From Flavobacterium pokkalii (lineage in GTDB: Bacteria; Bacteroidota; Bacteroidia; Flavobacteriales; Flavobacteriaceae), in contig NZ_NASZ01000004.1 of assembly GCF_014596575.1 (NCBI RefSeq), positions 180,766 to 244,765 on the forward strand: a stretch of 64,000 nt of DNA. Reading direction: 5' to 3'. Below are positions 45,073 through 52,187 of the stretch, one piece after another. Both the position numbers and the translations under genes were made by a program. Numbering within the stretch: the stretch's first letter is position 1; the number at the start of each line of letters is the position of its first letter. The notes beneath the pieces are model-generated. The model was not told the origin of the DNA, made no database searches, and saw only the letters and a list, made by a program, of their open reading frames with translations.

Positions 45073-45969
45073 TCAAATCCGCACTAATAATTCCTCAACA
45101 GCAGAAAACACGCTGATTTTTTCGGAAAATAACTCCTGACGAATCAAAGCGGCTAACCTTCCGGTAAACCATAATTCGGTAGAATCATCTAATAATTCAT
45201 TAGCCATTTCCTGAACATAAGAGTTTATTTCGTCCCGATCCGGTTTGACCGTAAAACAGGAAACATAAACAATATTATCAAAATGCTTTTTTAAATCTTT
45301 CAAATAACACACAGGCATGCTTTCACCTAAATAAATACTTTGGTAGCCTGATGAAAGAATTTCATAATGCAAATACATCAATCCCAACTCATGAATTTCA
45401 TTCAAAGGAAGCGACAACACAAAGACTTTATTAGTTTTAGTCGGATTTAAAACCTGCAATTTTTCAGAGTTTAAAATGATTTTCTGCCGGATTAAATAAC
45501 TTATAAAATGTTCATGTGCAGGCGAAATAGTATCAGTTTGCCACAACAAACCTATTTCATCCAGAAGCGGCAAAAACACCTGCTGAAAAATTTCCTGAAA
45601 CGTTTTTTCCGAAGCCAGCCAATCATAAGTATTAAAAAACAATTGTTGATCAAAATTAATCATTGCCATTTTAAAAGCATTCAGGGCATGATTTTTTGCG
45701 TTTTTAGCCGAAACAATCTGGCGTACTAATTCCGGAATTTCAGTTTCCGGATAAGAAGCTATTTTCGAAATTTTATATCCGTATTCATGCAAAAAACTAA
45801 TATTCAACAACTTTTGCAAACTACTCAAATCATACAACCGAATATTAGTATCCGTTCGCATTGGTTCTAAAATTTGATACCTTTTCTCCCAAATACGAAT
45901 GGTATGCGCTTTAATCCCTGAAAGATTTTCAAGATCTTTTATACTAAAAACCGTTTTAATATTGTTCAT
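45073..45969 (-). CDS. carH: CarH-type B12-dependent light-sensing MerR regulator
   Basis: A 298-residue repressor-type protein. Residues 6-75 are a MerR helix-turn-helix (AHTIRIWEKRYQILEP). The rest is a B12-binding domain with the two hallmark motifs of CarH: W-x9-E-H (W143, E153, H154, in LLWQTDTISPAHEH) and E-x-H-x-x-G (E191, H193, G196, in NEIHELG), where His193 would ligate cobalt of adenosylcobalamin. In CarH proteins light breaks the Co-C bond and releases the DNA. It is just upstream of crtI, so it probably controls carotenoid synthesis and its own gene. Confidence 0.93.
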   Translation of the reverse strand: MNNIKTVFSIKDLENLSGIKAHTIRIWEKRYQILEPMRTDTNIRLYDLSSLQKLLNISFLHEYGYKISKIASYPETEIPELVRQIVSAKNAKNHALNAFKMAMINFDQQLFFNTYDWLASEKTFQEIFQQVFLPLLDEIGLLWQTDTISPAHEHFISYLIRQKIILNSEKLQVLNPTKTNKVFVLSLPLNEIHELGLMYLHYEILSSGYQSIYLGESMPVCYLKDLKKHFDNIVYVSCFTVKPDRDEINSYVQEMANELLDDSTELWFTGRLAALIRQELFSEKISVFSAVEELLVRI

Positions 45970-45985
45970 TTATTTTAAAATAATA

Positions 45986-46022
45986 TTAAACAAATATACT
46001 ACTTTATTCCTAAATCGAACAA
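45986..46022 (-). promoter_or_regulatory. carH promoter with TTAAACAA
   Basis: On the minus strand, TTG (46020-46022) and TATATTTG (45991-45998) are spaced by 21 bases. TTAAACAA (45986-45993, plus strand) overlaps the -7 element, which is a good place for autorepression. Confidence 0.5.
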
Positions 46023-46037
46023 CATTAACCGCGTCAG

Positions 46038-47000
46038 CTAAAATGGATAACTCTCAAACTGATTCAACTTATCCAAGTCCAAAATAGTTTTGGTATTATC
46101 AGCACTTCTTTTATACATGGGAACAAATCTGGCCCCAAAAACCACTTCATCAAAAGTATAAGACGTTCGTGTGGCAACTGTATTGGAAAACATATCATCA
46201 AAAGTTTTTACAAAAACCAGAATTTCCCCATCAATATTCCCAAAATCTTCTTTGGTAAACTGATACAAAGGACTATTTTCATCAATAGGATGCACCAAAG
46301 TCCAACTCAGTGTCAAAGCATTTATACGCTCCAATTCTAATTTTAACGAATAAAATTTATTTACCCGGACTCCGTCTTCCACAACACTCATCCCTAAAGT
46401 CATCTTAGCTTCGGCATCCGTAAAATTAGTATTCTTAAAAGGTGTCATCCGTACCATCAGCCCTTTCCCACTACCGTATGGCGCAATCAAGGCATTATGA
46501 GAAAATTTCAAAAAAGCAGTGGGTTTACTAAATCGTCCGAAAAACAAACCGGTAGCAATAGCAAAACTAAGCAATCCAATCAAAGCCTCAGTTGCCGCCA
46601 GTAAACTCGTTAAAAAACCCACAGGACTAATATGCCCATAACCCACCGTTGTAAAAGTTTGCGCACTAAAAAAATAAGCCTGACCAAATTTAATCCAATC
46701 ACTATCCGTTAAAGGAATTCCGTCCAAATGTTCTATACCAATTGCAAAGTAAACGGATGCAAAACACAAATTAATTATTAGATAAAACGAAAAAATAACC
46801 GCCATAAACTTCCAGGCCGGCATATCAATCATGGTGTGGTACCAACTAATGCGATGTAAAAAATGAAGTCCGCGTTTTTCAACATTGGCGGTACCATTTT
46901 TATTTACAAAACGTCCTCCATAACTGTTTGCATTGGTTCCAAATCCGGTATTTTTATCCAACACCGCCTTCAAATTAATTTTATTTATCAAAAATGCCAT
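46038..47000 (-). CDS. Kir-type inward rectifier K+ channel
   Basis: A 320-residue KirBac-like channel. Two membrane segments (about 66-88 and 131-152) flank a pore helix with the selectivity filter TTVGYGH (TVGYG at 118-122). The slide-helix region WYHTMIDMPAWKF precedes the first span. The cytoplasmic domain has the IRK immunoglobulin-like fold (AKMTLGMSVVEDG, LTLSWTLVHPIDENSPL). It is transcribed alone. A role in K+ balance is inferred from the family. Confidence 0.93.
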   Translation of the reverse strand: MAFLINKINLKAVLDKNTGFGTNANSYGGRFVNKNGTANVEKRGLHFLHRISWYHTMIDMPAWKFMAVIFSFYLIINLCFASVYFAIGIEHLDGIPLTDSDWIKFGQAYFFSAQTFTTVGYGHISPVGFLTSLLAATEALIGLLSFAIATGLFFGRFSKPTAFLKFSHNALIAPYGSGKGLMVRMTPFKNTNFTDAEAKMTLGMSVVEDGVRVNKFYSLKLELERINALTLSWTLVHPIDENSPLYQFTKEDFGNIDGEILVFVKTFDDMFSNTVATRTSYTFDEVVFGARFVPMYKRSADNTKTILDLDKLNQFESYPF

Positions 47001-47118
47001 TTCTCAATTTCAATTTGTTTCAACAGTAAATTTAACTAAAGTCAGCAAAAAAAATCGAAATCCGGACACATTGAAACGTTATTTGCAGGAAAGCAGCTTA
47101 AATAATAGAATTAAATAG

Positions 47119-47126
47119 TATTTTTG
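47119..47126 (+). promoter_or_regulatory. -7 promoter element for the DUF4197 gene
   Basis: TATTTTTG, 31 bases before the ATG. Confidence 0.45.
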
Positions 47127-47157
47127 GCCGTAAACAGAAAATCTTAATACACCTAAA

Positions 47158-47865
47158 ATGAAAAAAATACTTTTTTTAATACTACTAAGCGGATTTTACG
47201 GCTGTGCCGAAATGCAACAAGTCATGAATCAATTGCCTCAGGTGGGAACCACAGGAACTATTGACATTGCCGGCGGATTGAAAGAAGCCCTTAATAACGG
47301 AATCACCAAACAGGTAAGCAAATTGACCACTACCGACGGTTTTTACAAAAACGAAGCTGTAAAAATTTTACTTCCGGAAGAACTCCGAAAAGTGGATACC
47401 GGATTAAGACGTATCGGATTAAGTTCGCTAGCCGATGAAGGCTTAAAGGTAATGAATCGTGCCGCCGAAGACGCTGTAAAAGAAGCCACCCCTATCTTTG
47501 TAAGCGCAGTTAAAAACATGTCTTTTACCGACGCTAAAGGGATTTTATTAGGCAATGACAGCTCGGCGACAACTTATTTAGAGAACTCAACTTCGACTGC
47601 TTTGTATGGAAAATTCAATCCGGTTATTAAAAATTCATTTTCTAAAGTAGGTGCTGATAAAGTTTGGTCGAATATCATTACGAAGTACAACAGCATTCCG
47701 TTGGTAACCAAAGTAAATCCTGATTTAACGGACTATGTTGCCAAACAAGCCATGAACGGCGTTTTTAAAATGATTGCTGTAGAAGAAAAAAACATTCGAA
47801 CTAATATCAGCGCAAGAACATCACCATTATTGCAAAAAGTTTTTGCCATGCAGGACAACAAATAA
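47158..47865 (+). CDS. DUF4197 lipoprotein
   Basis: A 235-residue lipoprotein with lipobox LLSGFYGC (Cys16). The mature protein is mostly helical and follows DUF4197: IAGGLKEALNNGITKQV, LLPEELRKVDTGLRRIG, FTDAKGILLGNDSSATTYL, ALYGKFNPVIKNS and ARTSPLLQKVF. Function unknown; probably inserted in the outer membrane or facing the periplasm. purU follows after 33 bases. Confidence 0.85.
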   Translation: MKKILFLILLSGFYGCAEMQQVMNQLPQVGTTGTIDIAGGLKEALNNGITKQVSKLTTTDGFYKNEAVKILLPEELRKVDTGLRRIGLSSLADEGLKVMNRAAEDAVKEATPIFVSAVKNMSFTDAKGILLGNDSSATTYLENSTSTALYGKFNPVIKNSFSKVGADKVWSNIITKYNSIPLVTKVNPDLTDYVAKQAMNGVFKMIAVEEKNIRTNISARTSPLLQKVFAMQDNK

Positions 47866-47898
47866 AACATTTCTCTTGACTTATTGAAGTAATATAAA

Positions 47899-48753
47899 AT
47901 GCAAAAAATCACCATACTCATCCACTGTGAGGATCAAAAAGCCATTATTTCCTCGGTAACGAATTACATCGCAGGAATTGAAGGAAACATTATTTATTTA
48001 GACCAACATGTTGACGCCAATGAAAATGTTTTTTTCATGCGTCTGGAATGCGAATTCAACATTGAAAATTTTGATTTAGAATCTATAAAAAAAGATTTCC
48101 AAAACAATTTAGCCAATAAATTCAATATGTCCTGGGAAATTTACACTCAGGAATACAAACCCCGAATGGCGCTTTTTATTTCCAAATACGACCACTGTCT
48201 GTATGATATTTTAGGAAGATACAGTGCCGGAGAATTGCCTTTGGAAATTCCGCTAATTATAAGCAATCACGAAGATTTAAGAGGTGTTGCCGAACGTTTT
48301 GAAATTCCGTTTCACCATGTTCCTTTTACCAAACACATTAAAGAAGAAGGCGAAAAACAACAAATTGCTTTATTAGAGGAATACAAAATTAACTTTATCG
48401 TTTTGGCGCGTTACATGCAAATCATCACACCAAAATTGATTGAATTGTATAAAAATAAAATTATCAATATTCACCATTCCTTCTTACCGGCTTTTCCGGG
48501 AGCCAAACCTTACCATTCGGCTTTTGCCAGAGGTGTTAAAATTATTGGCGCTACCAGCCACTATGTTACCGAAGAATTAGACGAAGGACCAATTATTGAA
48601 CAAGACATCACCCGTGTTTCGCACAGTCATTCTATAGAGGATTTTATTGTAAAAGGACGTGATTTAGAACGTAGTGTATTAGCCAAAGCAATTAAATTAC
48701 ACGCCGAACGTAAAACGATGGTGTACAACAACAAAACAGTTATCTTTTCTTAA
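47899..48753 (+). CDS. purU: formyltetrahydrofolate deformylase
   Basis: PurU hydrolyses 10-formyl-THF to THF and formate, balancing one-carbon units and giving formate for purine synthesis. The 284-residue product has an N-terminal ACT-type domain (about 1-80) and a C-terminal formyltransferase domain with the catalytic set in NIHHSFLPAFPGAKPYH, GATSHYVTEELDEGPII (Asp). Length and order fit PurU rather than GART. Confidence 0.94.
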   Translation: MQKITILIHCEDQKAIISSVTNYIAGIEGNIIYLDQHVDANENVFFMRLECEFNIENFDLESIKKDFQNNLANKFNMSWEIYTQEYKPRMALFISKYDHCLYDILGRYSAGELPLEIPLIISNHEDLRGVAERFEIPFHHVPFTKHIKEEGEKQQIALLEEYKINFIVLARYMQIITPKLIELYKNKIINIHHSFLPAFPGAKPYHSAFARGVKIIGATSHYVTEELDEGPIIEQDITRVSHSHSIEDFIVKGRDLERSVLAKAIKLHAERKTMVYNNKTVIFS

Positions 48754-48862
48754 AGGAAATCTTTTTTGTTAAACAGACGTTTAAAACTTAACTTATAACC
48801 AACAAAGTAATAACAAAACCTTAACAGCTATTTCAGTCATTAAGTAGCATCTTTGCAATGTA

Positions 48863-48898
48863 ATGAACTGGTTATTTATTATATTTGGTTTTGGTTAG
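48863..48898 (+). CDS. possible 11-residue hydrophobic micropeptide
   Basis: ATG-to-TAG frame encoding MNWLFIIFGFG. It ends 6 bases before a strong terminator hairpin and its ATG is about where a transcript from CATCTTTG would begin. The length is far below what composition alone can support, so it is only a candidate. Confidence 0.25.
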   Translation: MNWLFIIFGFG

Positions 48899-48904
48899 TT
48901 AAAC

Positions 48905-48942
48905 AAGTGCTAGTATCCCAATACTAGCACTTCTTTATTTTA
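48905..48942 (+). terminator. strong hairpin terminator
   Basis: AAGTGCTAGTAT (48905-48916) and ATACTAGCACTT (48921-48932), a 12-base perfect stem with a CCCA loop, then a T-rich tail. It is 150 bases past purU, and closer to the candidate small transcript. Confidence 0.75.
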
Positions 48943-49125
48943 TGATCTCCCTGTTTCTTCTTTGATTCATTTTATTTTTTCACCTCAAAAAAACGCTTTA
49001 TCAGCAAAACCAATCCAAAAATCACACAAGAACTCTTTTTAATATTATTCTTAGCTTTTACACCTATAAACTGCCGAAATGCTAAACTTAACATAAAAAA
49101 CTAGGTTTTTTATGTTGTTTTAATG

Positions 49126-49133
49126 TAAATTTG
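49126..49133 (+). promoter_or_regulatory. -7 promoter element for 49150-49290
   Basis: TAAATTTG, 16 bases before the ATG of the small gene. Confidence 0.45.
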
Positions 49134-49149
49134 CCAAAAATTTACTGTT

Positions 49150-49290
49150 ATGAAAGGTCTTTTGAAAGAGAAAAATGAAATTGAAAAACTACAGGAAGAG
49201 TTTAAAATCTTAACCGGAATTAAACAAAAAGAAACCAATAATTCTTCCAACAAAGAAGAAGAATTAGTTTTAGAAGATTGCCAATCATAA
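49150..49290 (+). CDS. small hypothetical protein (46 residues)
   Basis: A 46-residue acidic/basic helical peptide starting MKGLLKEKNEIEKLQEEFK, with a Asn/Ser-rich middle and an acidic end (KEEELVLEDCQS). It has its own -7 element and a plausible ATG. The start resembles the small Lacal_2735-type proteins of flavobacteria, but the rest differs. Its last six bases overlap the stop end of the convergent BtuF-like gene. Confidence 0.6.
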   Translation: MKGLLKEKNEIEKLQEEFKILTGIKQKETNNSSNKEEELVLEDCQS

Positions 49291-50121
49291 TTTTTGCTGC
49301 AATTCTTTAAAATAATCCAAAGCCAATAACAAACGGCTTCCGTGCCAGGAAAACATCTCTCCATCTACCAGAACAATTTTTGTGGAAGGACAAAACGAAG
49401 CTATTTCGGAAATATCTTTTTCTTTAAACGGATAAGGTTCGGAAGAAAGAAAAATACAATCCAACGATTCCTTTTCATTCCAATTTTGAAGATGTACTTC
49501 TGGGTATCGGGATTGATTTCCGAAAGCATTCTCAAAATGATTCAATTGCAGCATTTGATGAATAAAATTATCGCCGCCCGCAACCATATAAGGGTTTTTC
49601 CAAATAAAATAAGCAACTTTTTTTATCGGTTTCTTTTCAATAAAAGCATTAAAATCACTTAAAGCATTTTGAATTTCCGCATTCAGCTTCTCGGCTTTTG
49701 CAAAACAGGAAAAAAGTTGTCCAAAATCAGCAATCATCTTAAAATTATCCTCAATCGTTTCAATATCGGTCACCCAAACCGGATACAAACGACGTAGATT
49801 TTCGACAATTTCTAAGGTATTTTCTTCTTTGTTGCAAATGATAATATCAGGCTGTAAATCACTAATTTTAGTATAATCTACTTTTTTAGTACCACCTACA
49901 ATGGTCTTTCTTTTTCTCAAATTCTCAGGATGGACACAAAATTTAGTAATTCCGACAATGTTTGCTTCCAAACCTAAATCGACTAATAATTCCGTTTGCG
50001 AAGGCACCAAGGAAACAATTCGTTGCGGAACCTGATTAAAAACATGCGTTGTTCCCAAATCATCAGTTAAAGTATATTTTTCCAAATCGGTGATTTTAAA
50101 TTTTGTGCATAAAAAAACCAC
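49285..50121 (-). CDS. BtuF-like cobalamin/metal-chelate binding protein, no signal peptide
   Basis: A helical-backbone metal receptor protein: RIVSLVPSQTELLVDLGLEANIVGIT, KRKTIVGGTKKVDYTKISDLQPDII, WKNPYMVAGGDNFIHQML and LVDGEMFSWHGSR. These match the BtuF family that binds vitamin B12 or similar chelates. No signal peptide is visible. The open frame reaches a GTG at 50121 that lies within the pyrF terminator hairpin, so the true start is probably downstream, perhaps a TTG near 50085 or later; the N-terminus is uncertain. A permease is not adjacent. Confidence 0.8.
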   Translation of the reverse strand: MVFLCTKFKITDLEKYTLTDDLGTTHVFNQVPQRIVSLVPSQTELLVDLGLEANIVGITKFCVHPENLRKRKTIVGGTKKVDYTKISDLQPDIIICNKEENTLEIVENLRRLYPVWVTDIETIEDNFKMIADFGQLFSCFAKAEKLNAEIQNALSDFNAFIEKKPIKKVAYFIWKNPYMVAGGDNFIHQMLQLNHFENAFGNQSRYPEVHLQNWNEKESLDCIFLSSEPYPFKEKDISEIASFCPSTKIVLVDGEMFSWHGSRLLLALDYFKELQQKL

Positions 50122-50146
50122 TAAAAAAATTTTAATGGTTTTCTAC
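50111..50146 (-). terminator. pyrF terminator
   Basis: AAAACCATTAAAA / TTTTAGTGGTTTT stem (one G-T wobble) followed by T residues on the minus strand, 18 bases after pyrF. Confidence 0.75.
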
Positions 50147-50164
50147 TATTTTAAAAAGTTTCTT

Positions 50165-50986
50165 TTAATTTCCAGATTGCATAATCGCAGCCATTTCCTG
50201 TTGTATTTTCAAGGCTTCGGCTCGTGCTTTTTCGGCAAAATCATCTTCTTTAGAAGCATAAATAATTCCTCTGGAAGAATTGATTAACAAACCTACATTG
50301 GCATTCATTCCGTATTTACAAACCTCAGATAAACTTCCTCCCTGAGCACCAACACCCGGCACTAACAGAAAACTATCCGGAACAATTTTTCTAATTTCAG
50401 TAAAATATTCGGCTTTTGTAGCCCCGACAACATACATCAAATTCTTAGAATTTTTCCAGCTTTTTGAAGTTTCTAAAACACGTTTGTACAATTCTTCGCC
50501 ATCCACATTAAGCGTTTGAAAATCAAAAGCACCTTCATTAGAAGTCAAAGCTAACATGATGGTATGTTTATCCTCAAAAGCCAGAAAAGGCTCAACAGAA
50601 TCTTTCCCCATATAAGGCGCAACAGTGATACTATTAAAATTTAAATCTTCAAAAAAAGCTTTAGCATACATCGAAGAAGTATTTCCAATATCACCGCGTT
50701 TTGCATCGGCAATTGTAAAAACTTCAGGGTAATTTTCATTGATATAATCAATGGTCTTTTTTAAAGACAGCCACCCTTTTATTCCATAAGCTTCAAAAAA
50801 AGCGATATTCGGTTTGTAAGCAACAGCCAAATCGTGAGTTGCATCAATTATTGCTTTATTGAATTCAAAAATAGGATCTTCTAATGCTAAAAAACGCTGT
50901 GGAATTTTATTTAAATCAACATCTAAACCCACACATAAAAAGGATTTTTTCAGGTTGATTTGCTCAATAAGTTGCTGTGTAGTCAT
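50165..50986 (-). CDS. pyrF: orotidine 5'-phosphate decarboxylase (type 2)
   Basis: PyrF makes UMP from OMP in pyrimidine synthesis. The 273-residue product is the long type 2 form: [28 protein letters not shown], the catalytic Asp-Lys-Asp set in [13 protein letters not shown] (D94, K96, D99) and [13 protein letters not shown] with NSSRGIIYA binding phosphate. It has its own promoter and terminator. Confidence 0.95.
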   Translation of the reverse strand: MTTQQLIEQINLKKSFLCVGLDVDLNKIPQRFLALEDPIFEFNKAIIDATHDLAVAYKPNIAFFEAYGIKGWLSLKKTIDYINENYPEVFTIADAKRGDIGNTSSMYAKAFFEDLNFNSITVAPYMGKDSVEPFLAFEDKHTIMLALTSNEGAFDFQTLNVDGEELYKRVLETSKSWKNSKNLMYVVGATKAEYFTEIRKIVPDSFLLVPGVGAQGGSLSEVCKYGMNANVGLLINSSRGIIYASKEDDFAEKARAEALKIQQEMAAIMQSGN

Positions 50987-51006
50987 TCATTTTGTTTTTC
51001 AAAGCG

Positions 51007-51014
51007 CAAAGTTA
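51007..51014 (-). promoter_or_regulatory. -7 promoter element for pyrF
   Basis: TAACTTTG on the minus strand, 20 bases upstream of the pyrF ATG. Confidence 0.5.
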
Positions 51015-51092
51015 CAAACCCAAAGCTAATTAATATAAGAATTGTATAAGTTTCTCTAAAAATTCTGTAATACGACACTTTTTAGAGTAATC

Positions 51093-51100
51093 TAACTTTG
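51093..51100 (+). promoter_or_regulatory. -7 promoter element for the AraC/RR/HK operon
   Basis: TAACTTTG, 61 bases before the AraC-type gene. Confidence 0.45.
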
Positions 51101-51161
51101 AAAAAAAGCGCAATTAAGCAACTGTTTTATTACTTTTACTGAAAACCTAAAAATAACAGCT

Positions 51162-51725
51162 TTGAAATTATTTTTAAAACCCGACACTGCTTTTTTAATA
51201 AAGAAAATTTTAGAAGAGAAATTAGCCGTATTCAATGTCAAATACAATCTGATTAATACGAATGAAATTTTGTTTTTAGAAAGTATCGATACGGCTACTT
51301 ACGAAAAAATAGCGGTGGTATTAAACGAATACGGATTTGAAATTATCGAAAATCAAAAAAACATCATTGTTCAGAAAATTAAAGAAACAATTATCGAAAT
51401 GATTTTTAACGAAGAAGCTCCGGCTGTTAAAAGTTCGGTTTATTTAGCCGAAAAATTAAATCACAGCTATGGTTATCTTTCTAATTTGTTTTCGGAAGTA
51501 ACTTATACCTCAATCGAGAATTTTATTATTATTCAAAAAATTGAATATGTCAAAAAACTCATTACCCTTCATAATTTAACGCTGACCGAAATTGCCTTTA
51601 AACTCAATTATTCCAGTGTAGCACATTTGAGTTCGCAATTCAAAAACACTACCGGAATTACACCTTCGGCTTTTCAGCGAATTATTAAAAAACGAAACGA
51701 AATTACCAATCAAAATATCAATTAA
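51162..51725 (+). CDS. AraC-family transcriptional regulator
   Basis: A 187-residue regulator. The N-terminal 90 residues are a small domain seen in a flavobacterial AraC subfamily (IDTATYEKIAVVLNEYGFEII). The C-terminal HTH_18 domain has both helix-turn-helices: LAEKLNHSYGYLSNLFSEV and LTEIAFKLNYSSVAHLSSQF with GITPSAFQRI. The start is a TTG (51162), since no ATG lies in a suitable place. It is followed after 12 bases by a response regulator, so it may act in the same pathway. Confidence 0.88.
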   Translation: MKLFLKPDTAFLIKKILEEKLAVFNVKYNLINTNEILFLESIDTATYEKIAVVLNEYGFEIIENQKNIIVQKIKETIIEMIFNEEAPAVKSSVYLAEKLNHSYGYLSNLFSEVTYTSIENFIIIQKIEYVKKLITLHNLTLTEIAFKLNYSSVAHLSSQFKNTTGITPSAFQRIIKKRNEITNQNIN

Positions 51726-51737
51726 GCCCAATAAAAT

Positions 51738-52184
51738 ATGCAAAAAGATTTCATCTTAATTACACTTGCAGATGACGACGAAGACGACAGAATGTTTTTT
51801 ACAGACGCTTTTGACGAATTAAAAATCAACACAGTCGTTAACACCGTAAACGATGGTGTGGCTTTAATGAATTTCCTGAACGATCCCGAAAGTATTTTGC
51901 CAAACATTATTTTCTTAGATTTAAATATGCCGTTAAAATCAGGAATGGAATGTTTAAAAGAAATCAAAGCCGATTCGAAATTTAAAGATATTGTTATCGC
52001 TATTTACTCGACTTCTTCTTCGGAAGAAGACATAGAAAATACCTTTGTTTTGGGTGCCAATATTTATATCAAAAAACCCAATCACTTTGGAAAATTAAAA
52101 GAAGTTTTATCCGAAGTCGTAACGCTTAACTGGCAGTACATCACTTCGGGATTAGATAAAGATAATTTTTTATTACGCATGTAA
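51738..52184 (+). CDS. single-domain response regulator
   Basis: A 148-residue CheY-like receiver with no output domain. The acidic pocket is in LADDDEDD (D12-D14), the phosphoacceptor is Asp61 in IIFLDLNMP, the switch residue is in IYSTSSSEED, and the conserved Lys is in IYIKKPNHF. This Rcp1-like type often works in phosphorelays with PAS histidine kinases. The kinase gene starts 3 bases after the stop. Confidence 0.93.
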   Translation: MQKDFILITLADDDEDDRMFFTDAFDELKINTVVNTVNDGVALMNFLNDPESILPNIIFLDLNMPLKSGMECLKEIKADSKFKDIVIAIYSTSSSEEDIENTFVLGANIYIKKPNHFGKLKEVLSEVVTLNWQYITSGLDKDNFLLRM

Positions 52185-52187
52185 ACT

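Larger units (their letters stand above)
48847..48942 (+). ncRNA. candidate small transcript with terminator
   Basis: A near-consensus -7 element (CATCTTTG at 48848-48855) is followed after about 50 bases by a strong hairpin terminator. The region between has no long frame but contains an 11-codon reading frame. The 396-base gap 48754-49149 holds this unit and the promoter of the small gene at 49150. Confidence 0.4.
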
